From: Candidatus Neomarinimicrobiota bacterium
Lineage (GTDB): Bacteria; Fidelibacterota; Fidelibacteria; Fidelibacterales; Fidelibacteraceae
DNA: 48,379 nucleotides
Direction: 5' to 3'
Assembly (NCBI GenBank): GCA_021157965.1
Contig: JAGGVO010000039.1
Span: 1-48,379, forward strand
Of this stretch, positions 18,155 through 27,112 are shown piece by piece. The translations under genes were made by a program, and so were the position numbers. The notes under the pieces are model-generated. The model was not told the origin of the DNA. It did not search any database and saw nothing but the letters and a program-made list of their open reading frames with translations. Position 1 is the first letter of the stretch, and every line of letters starts with the position of its first letter.

Positions 18155-18724
18155 TCAGATATCCCTGGTATGGGATACCCGGCTGATGATTCCGGCCAGA
18201 ATGACCGATTTGAACACGGCACCGGGAACGAAGGGAACGATACCCTGCATAATAGCCGGTTCCCAGGTAACAAAGCGGCTGAGCCACAGGGCGCCTAAGA
18301 ACAGAATCGCCGCATGGGTTATAAAACCGGCGACACACACATTCAGGAAGCGGCGTTCCAGAGACCATTCAAGCCAGCGTCCGAAGAGAAAGCCAACAGG
18401 GAGAAAAGCCAGCAAGTATCCTCCTGTAGGTCCCGTCAGATGGTAAAAACCCCCGGCTCCCATAGCAAAGACAGGCAGACCTGCCAGTCCTTCGGACAGA
18501 TACAAGAGAACGCTCAGGGTTCCTCTTTTTGAACCTAATAGTGCCATCACAATGAGGACAGCCAGAGTCTGAAGGGTCACGGGAACCATGGAAAAGGGTA
18601 CGGGAACAGCTACCCGGGCGCTCAGAGCAATAAAAAGCGATCCGACGGCAACCAGAGCAAGATTCATGGTGTAGGTTTTAAATCCCTGCTGAACGGTTCG
18701 TAACTGATTTGCTTTAATATGCAC
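18155..18724 (-). CDS. bioY: BioY biotin transporter substrate-binding subunit
   Basis: The 189-residue membrane protein is the S component of an energy-coupling-factor biotin importer. Family features are visible: about six hydrophobic segments, VPVPFSMVPVTLQTLAVLI, the LSEGLAGLPVFA region, and GPTGGYLLAF. No EcfA or EcfT genes are in the window, so it either shares a distant module or works alone, as some BioY proteins are reported to do. The start is a GTG at 18724, chosen because a perfect AGGAGG lies five bases upstream; that site overlaps the region just after the stop codon of the upstream protease (stop 18736-18738), so the two genes are probably cotranscribed. No biotin-repressor site is evident. 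A strong terminator follows. Confidence 0.93.
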   Translation of the reverse strand: MHIKANQLRTVQQGFKTYTMNLALVAVGSLFIALSARVAVPVPFSMVPVTLQTLAVLIVMALLGSKRGTLSVLLYLSEGLAGLPVFAMGAGGFYHLTGPTGGYLLAFLPVGFLFGRWLEWSLERRFLNVCVAGFITHAAILFLGALWLSRFVTWEPAIMQGIVPFVPGAVFKSVILAGIISRVSHTRDI

Positions 18725-18735
18725 TGTTACCTCCT

Positions 18736-21678
18736 CTATTTCATATAGATCATTTTATGACTTTTCAACATACCCGAAGGAGTTGAAAGAGTATAAATAT
18801 ACACACCGGAACTTACCGGGACACCCCATTGATTCTGTCCGTTCCAGACGGCCTGATACCAACCGGCCCGGTGATTACGGTTGACCAGGGAGGTTACAAA
18901 TTCTCCCCGGATGTTATAGATATTCAATTGAACGGGACCGGCTTCGGGTACGCCATATCGAATGCTTGTTTCCGGATTGAAGGGATTGGGGTAATTCTGG
19001 TCCAGTTCCCAGGTTTCCGGTATGGACGCAAGGGATTTATCAACAGAGGAAACATGTTCCAGATAGATGCCCACATTATCCAGAAGTACACCAATTAACT
19101 GGTTGCTGTCGTTGGAAACAAAACGGAAACGAATCCAGACTTTCTTCTCACCTGCATAATCATCCAGATTAACGGCCCGTTCTTTCCAGTTATTGTCAAT
19201 ACCGGAGAGGGAATCTTCCACTATCCAGTTAACGGAATCCGTACTGGCTTCCACATACAGAATATCCTGACCGGCCTCCGTCACATACCAGGCCCAGTAT
19301 TTCAGAGCGACCACATCGGTCATACTCAAATCAAACCCCGGCTTGAATGTCAGTGTTGCATCCATATTCGGAAAGTACGGAGAGGTTCCACCGTTCACAT
19401 GAGCTGTCCAGTATCCTTCATGGGCAGGAAATGTACGTGTCGTTCCCCAACCGCCGACGGTATCCCAGAAGGTTTTGACGGTTTCAAAATCATCCACCAG
19501 ATTTCCCACACGCACCGTAGTTTTCAAAGTATCATTGTAATCATTGTAATCTTCAGTCAGATCCAGGGGATAGACGATAAAATCAAGAACGCCTGTTTCC
19601 ATGGGTGTAATGGGTTTAAAGGTCACAACCTGAGACTCGCCGGGAGCTATGGATGCCAGTGTGGATGTATCGGCATAAAAGGGTTCCCCTGCCTTGGTGG
19701 CATAACAAACCATACTCATATCCGTTTCCGTGTTAAGGCCTATATTGCTCACCACTGTTCCGATTGTAATGGGAAAAAGGATGGATAATTCTTCCCCGGG
19801 AAGGGACAGGTCTTCCACAAAAATATCATGAGGCGGTTCAATCATATTGATATTGAGGTTGACAGCCCTGTAAAAATTGAGGGAATCATTTAAAAGTACC
19901 TCAATCTGTCCGTTATAAACCCCTGCCTTGAGTCCTCTCGAATCAACCGTCAGAATCACATCCCGTGATTCCCCGGGGTATAGCACACCATTCGCTCCCT
20001 GAGCGGTGATCCAGTTCACTTCTATCATCGTACCGGCAAAGCCTTTAGGAACAAATCCTTCCGCTTCTTCGCCTGTATTAATCAGGAGGGTGTTCCTGCC
20101 GTCGCTGATTTCGATATTATCAACCAGAAATCCCGTCAAAGACGGATCATCCGGTGTGGAATAAGCCTTATCAGAGGCAAAAGCAAAACGGATCATCACA
20201 TTGGATGATTTATAGGCGGAGAGGTCAAATTCCACGGGGACCCATCCGTTGCTGGAACCGGCCCAACCGGCGATACCGGGACCCATCTTCCAGCCCTGAT
20301 CGGGATGACCGAAACTCCACAGGCTTTCACAGGTGTAGGCTGGTGTTACAGGCTCCAGAACCTGCCAGGTGGCACCGCTATCAATCGATATCCATACATT
20401 GAGTCCATCCCAGCCGTCATAATCCGGATCATCGTTACCGGGTGCTTCCACATCCCATTTCCCCATAAACGTGAGTTTTGGGGTTGTGGTTGCGCTTAAA
20501 TCCACGGAAGGAACATACAGGTACTGGAGAACACCATCTGTATACCCTCCAACGGTTTCGTCACCACACCACCAGGATGTGCCTTCATAGGCGTTAAAAG
20601 AGCTCACATGAAAATAGGGATCTGCGTTTTTACCACCGTAGATGAGTGAATAAAATTCTGCTACGTCACTGCTGATATTGGTGAATGTAATGGTATCACT
20701 CAACACATCCCCCACCGTCATATCGAGTTCAATTTCGTTTTCCGAAATTGCCAGAGCGTCTTCCGTCATACCGTTGTATACATACACGCCATTATATCCA
20801 AATTCCATATCATCCCAGGTGATGCGGAAATAACCGTCTTCCCCCCAGTTGGGGCCCCAACTGTTTTTCACAATCCAGTACTGTTCGGCATCATCCCAGC
20901 CGACAATCACCACGGCATGGCCTCCTTCATTGGTTTCGGAGACCCGTTTGTACACACCGCTCGTGTAATTATAAAAATCCGAATAGACCTGCATAGATAC
21001 ACTGAGGGGATGCTGATAAACCGCCTGTTTGATGTTGTCGATCAAGGGTTTTGAACCGGTCACATAGCCCCATCCCGGAAAGGTGAGAGCTTCACTTTGC
21101 CAATCCTCACAGGCATTGCTGCAGGGTGAATCATCGGCTTTATAGGGGAAACAGCTTTCAGAGGGAACTCCTCCCACATCCAGAATAAAATCAAGAGTAT
21201 ATCCCGTAAAGTACCCCTCGTTAGCCGTTGCTTCATCGTTGCAGGATATAAGAAACTGTTCTGAAAGGTCGATCATGGTGTCGGGATCGTTGGTTGTAAT
21301 CCGATACCAGGATTCCAACTGACCTGCCGCCGAAAAGGCCCAGCAGCTACCTGCAGGATTCTGGTTCTTAACGGGTGTTACCCAGTTCCCGTTGTTATCC
21401 CGCCAGTCAAAATGAGACGGGAGATTTTCCACCTCAGGCAGATCTATTATTTGATCATCGATATTTTTTTCCCGCGGACCTGTTTCTCCCAGGAGTTGCC
21501 GTCGGGCTTCAGGACTCATTTTCGAGATTTCCGTTTCGCCGGCTTTCCAGTTGTAACCTGCTTCATCAATCGCTTTCTGAATTGCTTCCACAGACATTCC
21601 CTGTCCAAAAGCCAGGGACGTAAGGACCACAAGAAGCATGAAGGGTACAAAATGCCGGAAACTTGTGGAGTGCTTCAT
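18736..21678 (-). CDS. Secreted papain-family (C1A) cysteine protease with type IX sorting domain
   Basis: The 980-residue protein has a signal peptide (MKHSTSFRHFVPFMLLVVLTSLAFG), a short pro-region (about 28-80) and a papain-type catalytic domain (about 88-310). The active site is visible: Gln106 (oxyanion hole), Cys112 in GSCWAFSA, His254 in GGHAVVIVGWD and Asn272 in VKNSWG. The middle holds beta-rich domains, two resembling MAM/jelly-roll modules (about 370-540 and 730-870). Residues 892-980 form a YPNPFNP-type C-terminal domain ending KMIYMK, the signal for type IX secretion and surface attachment. It is predicted to act outside the cell on protein substrates. Start ATG 21678 has AGGTG upstream. 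It precedes bioY with a ten-base gap, an odd pairing with no evident functional link. Confidence 0.93.
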   Translation of the reverse strand: MKHSTSFRHFVPFMLLVVLTSLAFGQGMSVEAIQKAIDEAGYNWKAGETEISKMSPEARRQLLGETGPREKNIDDQIIDLPEVENLPSHFDWRDNNGNWVTPVKNQNPAGSCWAFSAAGQLESWYRITTNDPDTMIDLSEQFLISCNDEATANEGYFTGYTLDFILDVGGVPSESCFPYKADDSPCSNACEDWQSEALTFPGWGYVTGSKPLIDNIKQAVYQHPLSVSMQVYSDFYNYTSGVYKRVSETNEGGHAVVIVGWDDAEQYWIVKNSWGPNWGEDGYFRITWDDMEFGYNGVYVYNGMTEDALAISENEIELDMTVGDVLSDTITFTNISSDVAEFYSLIYGGKNADPYFHVSSFNAYEGTSWWCGDETVGGYTDGVLQYLYVPSVDLSATTTPKLTFMGKWDVEAPGNDDPDYDGWDGLNVWISIDSGATWQVLEPVTPAYTCESLWSFGHPDQGWKMGPGIAGWAGSSNGWVPVEFDLSAYKSSNVMIRFAFASDKAYSTPDDPSLTGFLVDNIEISDGRNTLLINTGEEAEGFVPKGFAGTMIEVNWITAQGANGVLYPGESRDVILTVDSRGLKAGVYNGQIEVLLNDSLNFYRAVNLNINMIEPPHDIFVEDLSLPGEELSILFPITIGTVVSNIGLNTETDMSMVCYATKAGEPFYADTSTLASIAPGESQVVTFKPITPMETGVLDFIVYPLDLTEDYNDYNDTLKTTVRVGNLVDDFETVKTFWDTVGGWGTTRTFPAHEGYWTAHVNGGTSPYFPNMDATLTFKPGFDLSMTDVVALKYWAWYVTEAGQDILYVEASTDSVNWIVEDSLSGIDNNWKERAVNLDDYAGEKKVWIRFRFVSNDSNQLIGVLLDNVGIYLEHVSSVDKSLASIPETWELDQNYPNPFNPETSIRYGVPEAGPVQLNIYNIRGEFVTSLVNRNHRAGWYQAVWNGQNQWGVPVSSGVYIYTLSTPSGMLKSHKMIYMK

Positions 21679-21834
21679 CGTTTCACCTCGTGTATTATCT
21701 TGGATACTTTGAGAATGTAAAAATTTTATACCGTGTTTGTCATCTTAAAAAGCGTTCAACTGTTTCAATTCATGCTTTTAGTGGGATAAACCCTGAAAAA
21801 ATGATAATTTCCGGCAAATTGACAGGAGAAATCT

Positions 21835-23142
21835 ATGGCAGCAACCGTTGCAATTGTGGGACGGCCGAATGTGGGAAAATCAACGCTTTTCAACCGGATT
21901 CTTCAGGAACGGAAGGCGATTGTGGATAAAACAGACGGGGTAACCCGGGACAGGGTCTACGCAAATGTGGAGTGGAGCGGAAAACATTTCACTCTGATCG
22001 ATACGGGGGGGATTATGATTCATCCCAAAGATCAGATTGAAAACAACATCCGCAAACAGGCCCTCATCGCCATTGAAGAAGCGGATCTTATCCTCTTTTT
22101 GCTGGACGGCCCCACAGGAATTACTCATATAGACCATGAAATCGCACAGATTTTAAAACGTTCCGACAAAAAAATCCTACCGGTCGTAAATAAAATTGAC
22201 GATGCAAAACATGAATCCATGATTTGGGAATTTCACAATCTCGGACTGGGTGAACCGCTCATGGTCAGTGCCCTTCTGGGTCGGGCAACCGGTGATGTAC
22301 TGGATGAAGTGATCAAACATCTTCCTGATGAACTGCCCAGACAGGATCATGAACCGGATATCAAATTAGCCCTTCTGGGAATGCCTAATGCGGGAAAATC
22401 CACCATGGCCAACGCTTTTTTGGGCATGGAACGACACATTGTCACCGACATCCCCGGTACCACGCGTGACAGTGTTGACAGCACGTTCAAATATCACGGG
22501 AAATTGATACAGATTGTGGATACGGCAGGACTCCGGAAACGGACCCGCATCAGTGATTCCATTGAATATTACAGTCTGGTCCGCTCCAAAAAAACCATTG
22601 AGCACAGTGATGTCTGTATACTGATTGTGGATATTTCCAAAGGATTTTCCCGGCAGGATGTGCAGATTATCCGGGAAATTCAGGAACGGGGAAAGGGACT
22701 GGTTATTGCCCTGAACAAGTGGGATTTGATTGAAAAAGAGACCAACACGGCAGCGATGTATATAAAATCTCTCCATTTTGAATATCCCGTCTTAAAACAT
22801 TACCCGATCTTTTTTATCTCTGCCCTGGAACGGAAGCGCCTGCTGAAGGTTCTGGATGAAGCCCTGGCCGTCAGGGAACGGTTAAATATCCGAATTCCCA
22901 CATCGAATCTGAATGATGTCTTTGGCCGCATCATTGCCGGCAATCCGCCGCCGTCCGTCCGGAGTAAATACGGAAAAATCAAATATATCGCCCAGGTCCG
23001 TACCCGTCCTCCCCACATCGTTTTCTTTTGCAATGAGCCTTCCTGGATACAGGATCATTACAAACGCTTTCTGGAATCCAAACTCCGGGAGCTGTATGAT
23101 CTCTCCGGCGTCCCCCTGAAGGTATCCTTTAAAAAGAAGTAA
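21835..23142 (+). CDS. der: Ribosome biogenesis GTPase Der (EngA)
   Basis: The 435-residue protein has the diagnostic tandem GTPase layout: first G domain with GRPNVGKST (P-loop), DTGG and NKID; second G domain with GMPNAGKST, DTAG and NKWD; then the KH-like C-terminal domain (from about residue 350). Der is needed for 50S subunit assembly. ATG 21835 has AGGAG six bases upstream. Its stop shares one base with the start of the next gene (TAATG at 23140-23144), and that gene overlaps yigZ, so the three form an operon. The 156-base gap to the divergent protease gene must hold promoters for both directions, but I see no clear consensus. Confidence 0.97.
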   Translation: MAATVAIVGRPNVGKSTLFNRILQERKAIVDKTDGVTRDRVYANVEWSGKHFTLIDTGGIMIHPKDQIENNIRKQALIAIEEADLILFLLDGPTGITHIDHEIAQILKRSDKKILPVVNKIDDAKHESMIWEFHNLGLGEPLMVSALLGRATGDVLDEVIKHLPDELPRQDHEPDIKLALLGMPNAGKSTMANAFLGMERHIVTDIPGTTRDSVDSTFKYHGKLIQIVDTAGLRKRTRISDSIEYYSLVRSKKTIEHSDVCILIVDISKGFSRQDVQIIREIQERGKGLVIALNKWDLIEKETNTAAMYIKSLHFEYPVLKHYPIFFISALERKRLLKVLDEALAVRERLNIRIPTSNLNDVFGRIIAGNPPPSVRSKYGKIKYIAQVRTRPPHIVFFCNEPSWIQDHYKRFLESKLRELYDLSGVPLKVSFKKK

Positions 23143-24662
23143 TGCGGTACATCAGTAAACTTATCTTGATTTTTCTTCTGGCAGCGGCCCTCTACGGCGG
23201 TCCGGGACGATTGATTCCTCCTGCAAAAAGCGGTGTGAATCTGCGGCCGGACGGACTGAATCAGACATACAATTCACCGGCAGGACTTTTTGTCCTTCAT
23301 TACACAAACACCGGAAACGACTCAGTACCCCAGGTTTACTCTACAGATACGGGTGTGCCGGATTATATACTCTACGCTGCCACTTACCTGGAAAGAGGTT
23401 ACCGTTTGCTCAAAGATACTCTTAATTTGCCCTTGCCTCCGGTGGATGATATCCGGAATCCGGAAATTGATATCTACTTTCGCCACCTGGGGTATGGGGT
23501 ATATGGGCAGACAACAGCAGAACTGTCTAAAGCATTGCCGGGACGCCCCAAAGCTTATACCGCTTTCTCAGAAATTCACCACACACTCACAGGTCCCGGA
23601 TTTTTTACCGAGGGACTTGATGCTCTGAAAGTGACCTGCGTACACGAGCTTTTTCATGTATTTCAGGTGGGAATCGGCATCTGGAATTTAAACGAGGACA
23701 TGTGGTTTTATGAAACCTCGGCCACTTGGATTGAAGAGCTTGCCTATCCGGATGTCAATGACTATTTCCAATATGTTGACCGGTATGTGAATAATTGGGG
23801 AAAATCTATCCATGATTACATATACGATAATGTCACCTGGCTCATCTTTTTAAATAACATTTACAAAGGAGAGGCTTCATCTGCCATCTGGAACGCCATT
23901 GCGGAACAATCTGTATGGCCTTCCATCACCGATTTTCTGATGGAAAAAAACAGTTCGCAGGGCTGGGCCGGTCATTTGGCTGCATGGGGCATGGAACATC
24001 TGTATGCCGATTATCTTCCCGAGTTATCTCACTTTGAGGATGGCGAAGCTTATTCCCCGCTCCTTTTCCCTGCAGGCAGTTTCAGAGCTTATTCCGTGAT
24101 TGATTCGTTTACAATAGTGACCTATGGGGAGCCCTTCAGTTCTAGTTTCTACAAAATCCAGCATATTACAACACCCAGCATTCAACTGAGAATACTGAGT
24201 CCGGGAAACGTCTCGGGAAAAGCCTGGAGCTCCGGATCACACACCCGGTCGGTGGATCTTTCCCGGGAGTTTACAACTATCAGCGGTGCCGGTGAACCAT
24301 GGGATCTGCTGATTGCCCTGGGAACGGATGAGGCTTACACGATCGGTGAACCTCTGCGAATTACCCTTGATATCCGGGAAGGAGAATCCTCCCTGTTATC
24401 CCTTTACCCCAATCCTGTCACAGATTCCCGGTTTGTGACAATCCGCTATCATCTCAAAGACGATTCTGAAAAAGGTATCCTGGATATGTATGATATTCTG
24501 GGACGGGAAATAAACAGTCTGAAGCTTTATCCGGAGGAAACCCGTGCCGGACTTCACACTGTGACAAGAAACATTCCGGAGACTCTTGCATCCGGTGTAT
24601 ATATCATGGTATTACGCTTTGACAATCATACTTTCCCGGCAAAAGTCACGCTGCTGAAATGA
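23142..24662 (+). CDS. Secreted MXAN_6640-type metalloprotease with C-terminal sorting domain
   Basis: The 506-residue protein has a signal peptide (MRYISKLILIFLLAAALYGG) and a zinc protease domain with HELFH at residues 168-172. Glutamates in YETSATWIEEL (191-199) are candidates for the third ligand. This fits the MXAN_6640 family of putative metalloproteases. The C-terminal 85 residues (YPNPVTDSRFVTIRYHL to VTLLK) form a type IX-like sorting domain. The start overlaps the der stop by one base, and its end overlaps the yigZ start by four (ATGA), so translation is coupled on both sides. A surface protease locked between two cytoplasmic housekeeping genes is unexpected; transport and substrate are inferred. 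Confidence 0.85.
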   Translation: MRYISKLILIFLLAAALYGGPGRLIPPAKSGVNLRPDGLNQTYNSPAGLFVLHYTNTGNDSVPQVYSTDTGVPDYILYAATYLERGYRLLKDTLNLPLPPVDDIRNPEIDIYFRHLGYGVYGQTTAELSKALPGRPKAYTAFSEIHHTLTGPGFFTEGLDALKVTCVHELFHVFQVGIGIWNLNEDMWFYETSATWIEELAYPDVNDYFQYVDRYVNNWGKSIHDYIYDNVTWLIFLNNIYKGEASSAIWNAIAEQSVWPSITDFLMEKNSSQGWAGHLAAWGMEHLYADYLPELSHFEDGEAYSPLLFPAGSFRAYSVIDSFTIVTYGEPFSSSFYKIQHITTPSIQLRILSPGNVSGKAWSSGSHTRSVDLSREFTTISGAGEPWDLLIALGTDEAYTIGEPLRITLDIREGESSLLSLYPNPVTDSRFVTIRYHLKDDSEKGILDMYDILGREINSLKLYPEETRAGLHTVTRNIPETLASGVYIMVLRFDNHTFPAKVTLLK

Positions 24663-25264
24663 AATTCAAAACCATTAAAAAAAAAGTCCACACAAAATTC
24701 ACGGAAAAGGGCAGCAAATTTATAGGACACGCTTTCCCCGTTTCATCGGAGGACGAGGCAGAAAGGGTTTTAAAAGAAGTCCGGAAAACGTATTACGATG
24801 CAACCCATAACTGTTATGCCTGGCGTGTGGGGACGGGCAAAGATGAGCTTTTTCGGTACAGTGATGACGGAGAGCCGTCGGGTACGGCGGGAAAACCTAT
24901 TTTTGATATGCTGGATAAACACGGAGTCACCAACCTTCTTGTGGTGGTAACCCGGTATTTCGGCGGGACTAAATTAGGGACTGGCGGATTGGTGAAAGCC
25001 TATTCACAGTCGGCGGATCTCACCTTATCTGAAGCCCGGATCATCACCCGGGAAATTGGAATAAAAGCTCAAATTACCTGCACATACGAGGAACATCCCC
25101 ACATCATGCGGATACTGAGCACATATCCTGTAATCCGCCTGAATCAGGAATTTACAGAAACGGTCCTGATAACGGTGGAAATTGACAAAACTCACCTGCC
25201 AAATCTTCAGCAGGATATTATAAATGCAACAGCGGGTAAAAGAGATTTGTTGGAAATTGGATGA
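24659..25264 (+). CDS. yigZ: YigZ/IMPACT family protein
   Basis: The 201-residue protein has the IMPACT N-terminal domain (residues 1 to about 115) with the family stretch YDATHNCYAWRVG, SDDGEPSGTAGKPI and TRYFGGTKLGTGGLVKAYS, followed by a DUF1949-like ACT-type domain (about 135-195). IMPACT proteins are linked to translation and nutrient stress in eukaryotes; the bacterial role is not settled. The ATG overlaps the preceding stop by four bases, making it the last gene of the der operon. A repeat copy begins directly downstream, and no separate terminator is seen. Confidence 0.93.
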   Translation: MKFKTIKKKVHTKFTEKGSKFIGHAFPVSSEDEAERVLKEVRKTYYDATHNCYAWRVGTGKDELFRYSDDGEPSGTAGKPIFDMLDKHGVTNLLVVVTRYFGGTKLGTGGLVKAYSQSADLTLSEARIITREIGIKAQITCTYEEHPHIMRILSTYPVIRLNQEFTETVLITVEIDKTHLPNLQQDIINATAGKRDLLEIG

Positions 25265-25396
25265 TTGGGGTGTTGTCAGTTGTCAGTTGTCAGTTCTCAG
25301 TTGTCAGTCACCAGTTCCCAAGTTCCAACGCCCGTTAATCAACGCAAACACCCCAGCCTCGAAGCGGCGCCAATTTTTAACTTCCAGCTTCCAACT
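25265..25396 (-). repeat. Intergenic repeat copy in inverted orientation with GTTGTCA heptamer array
   Basis: Seven consecutive seven-base units occupy 25272-25320: GTTGTCA three times, GTTCTCA, GTTGTCA, GTCACCA, GTTCCCA. On the minus strand the flanking sequence reads GATTAACGGGCGTTG and GGGAACT, matching the copies at 44276-44303 and 48086-48113, so this is the same element reversed. A GC-rich stem part (GCC...GGC) also occurs. It fills the gap between the convergent yigZ and patatin-like genes. Confidence 0.8.
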
Positions 25397-25449
25397 GCTT
25401 AAAAATGTGAGATTGTACTGTAATTGTCTGCTTTAATCCAATTTCTCAT

Positions 25450-26220
25450 TCAGAATTCAGCATTCAAAATTTCCTTTGCCGTTTCATATCCAATTTCAAT
25501 CAATTCCGGTATTTGGTTCATGTTCACCCGGCTGGCACCGGAGAGGTTGGGAGTGATAAGAATATCAGCTTGATTCGTGTACATTCTGGAGGCATTGGTA
25601 ATCATAAAATCAAAGGTATTCAAGAGGACTTCCACAATATTGTCCGGTTCCTGGATATAATGATGGGCAATCAGGTCCACGGCGATAATCATATCGGCTC
25701 CGAAATCCTGAAGGGGGGTAATGGGGACATTTTCCAGAACGCCACCATCCACAAGAAGGTGTCCTTCCCGTTTCACCGGAGCAAAAATTCCCGGAATGCA
25801 GGTGCTGGCCATCACGGCGGAGGCAATATCTCCCTCTTTCAAAATCACCTTTTCTCCATTGACAATATCGGTAGCGATCATAGCGGCCGGAATTTGAGCC
25901 TTTTCAAACGTGATATCCCCCAATGTTTCTTTTAAAAGTTTGCCCATCTTCTTATTGGACAGGAGTCCCATCTGGGGCAGGGAGATGCCGGAGACATCCA
26001 GCCATTTTAATCTTTTGGCAATCTCTTCAATTTCTTCCCAGGTTTTTCCGGCAGCGACAAATGCAGCAATAAAAGCACCGATACTGGTGCCGGATACAAA
26101 ATCCACGGAAATATCATGTTCTTGCAAAGCCCTTAAAACACCGACATGTGCAGCACCCAGAACCGCCCCGCCACTCAGAGCAAGACCGATACGCTTTTTG
26201 CGTTTCTTAAAAATCCTCAT
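25450..26220 (-). CDS. Patatin-like phospholipase, RssA type
   Basis: The 256-residue protein has the patatin catalytic layout: oxyanion loop SGGAVLGAAH (16-25), nucleophile Ser46 in GTSIG and Asp158 in DGG. Length and the VENVPI-like end of the motif (VLENVPITPL) match bacterial RssA-type lipid acyl hydrolases, which act in the cytoplasm or at the membrane; substrate unknown. No signal peptide is seen; the N-terminus is very basic (RIFKKRKKR). ATG 26220 has GGGGAG upstream. It lies 22 bases after the EncFtn-like gene and is the last gene of a three-gene run. Confidence 0.92.
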   Translation of the reverse strand: MRIFKKRKKRIGLALSGGAVLGAAHVGVLRALQEHDISVDFVSGTSIGAFIAAFVAAGKTWEEIEEIAKRLKWLDVSGISLPQMGLLSNKKMGKLLKETLGDITFEKAQIPAAMIATDIVNGEKVILKEGDIASAVMASTCIPGIFAPVKREGHLLVDGGVLENVPITPLQDFGADMIIAVDLIAHHYIQEPDNIVEVLLNTFDFMITNASRMYTNQADILITPNLSGASRVNMNQIPELIEIGYETAKEILNAEF

Positions 26221-26242
26221 GGTGCATCTCCCCTGTGTTTAA

Positions 26243-26521
26243 CTAATGAGAGATTTCTCCATCAGTAAACAGGTAATTTTTCAGTTCTTCATCCCAGGCA
26301 TCCATATTTCGCCGGAGCCATTCCAGCGTCATACATGCATGTTCAATTTCTTCATCCCGGTTATGTACCAAGATGTTTTTCAGACTTTCATCCTTTTCCA
26401 CATCCACCCGCTGGTTGTACCAGTCCACCGCCTCAATTTCTTCTTTCAGACTGTTCAAAGCCCGGGTAATGGATTTTGCTTTTTCACTCAGTTTGCCTTC
26501 CGGTTCATGGTAATTGCTCAT
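26243..26521 (-). CDS. EncFtn-type ferritin-like protein without a targeting tail
   Basis: The 92-residue protein matches the encapsulated-ferritin (EncFtn) family, whose members form a ring of dimers with iron-oxidising sites at subunit interfaces. Family blocks visible: EEIEAVDWYNQRVD (27-40) and HNRDEEIEHACMTLEWLRR (53-71). By analogy with the Rhodospirillum rubrum protein the iron ligands are Glu28, Glu58 and His61, with Glu27, Glu30 and Trp34 as outer-site candidates; all are present. Known EncFtn proteins go into encapsulin shells through a C-terminal LxIGxLxxG-like tail; this one stops at GEISH soon after the second helix, and no encapsulin gene is nearby. ATG 26521 has GAGGAG five bases upstream. 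It lies between a coiled-coil stress protein and a patatin-like protein. Confidence 0.88.
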   Translation of the reverse strand: MSNYHEPEGKLSEKAKSITRALNSLKEEIEAVDWYNQRVDVEKDESLKNILVHNRDEEIEHACMTLEWLRRNMDAWDEELKNYLFTDGEISH

Positions 26522-26584
26522 AATTACTCCTCTCTTGGGGTAAACTTAAATGATTTAGATACACACTTATCATTCTTTGATAAG

Positions 26585-26875
26585 TTAACCTTTTAAACTC
26601 TTAAAAATCCCGTCAAATGTATTGCCCAACGTTTTCCAGCTCTTTTCCAGTCCGTCTTTCAAATCATCCCAGGCGTTATCGCCGGATTCGCGGAGCTTAC
26701 GAATTTTACCCTGGACCTTATCCCGCTGGTTTTTCATTTCCCGGATTTGTTTATCGTACTCCTTCCCGGCATCTGCTTTGACATTGCGAGCTTTTGCCTC
26801 CAGCTTTTCAATTTTGGCATCCCACTCTTTCAATTTGGCTGCCATTTTTTCGATGTAAACTTCCCGATCACTCAT
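26585..26875 (-). CDS. Small coiled-coil stress protein (sll1863-like)
   Basis: The 96-residue protein is highly charged and helical throughout (MSDREVYIEKMAAKLKEWD, IEKLEAKARNVKADAGKEY, QIREMKNQRDKVQGKIRKL) with an amphipathic end (GDNAWDDLKDGLEKSWKTLG). This pattern resembles small coiled-coil proteins annotated as sll1863-type stress response proteins. ATG 26875 has GAGGGG six bases upstream. It is first in the run with the EncFtn-like and patatin-like genes (63 and 22 base gaps), which hints at a stress or iron-storage context. The precise function is unknown. Confidence 0.75.
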   Translation of the reverse strand: MSDREVYIEKMAAKLKEWDAKIEKLEAKARNVKADAGKEYDKQIREMKNQRDKVQGKIRKLRESGDNAWDDLKDGLEKSWKTLGNTFDGIFKSLKG

Positions 26876-27112
26876 GGCATTCCCCTCTGTTTATACCTTT
26901 ATAAAGTTTGTGCTTTTTAAAGGGGATTGGTTGCAATATAAAGTTTAAGAGTTGGGTAGTGTAATTTTCTTTCTGTAAAAAGGCTCAAAGTTTTTCAAAT
27001 TCAGGAAAATATGATCATGAATGGTAGATGCTCCCTTTTTCAAAACATGCCAGGCTATTTAGCAATGACAGATGCAAACCTCCCTGAAAAAATGAGTTCC
27101 CCATAAGATTCA

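Noticed and set aside
25272-25320. Heptamer array considered as a CRISPR
   Set aside because: Units are seven bases without spacers, and no cas genes are near.
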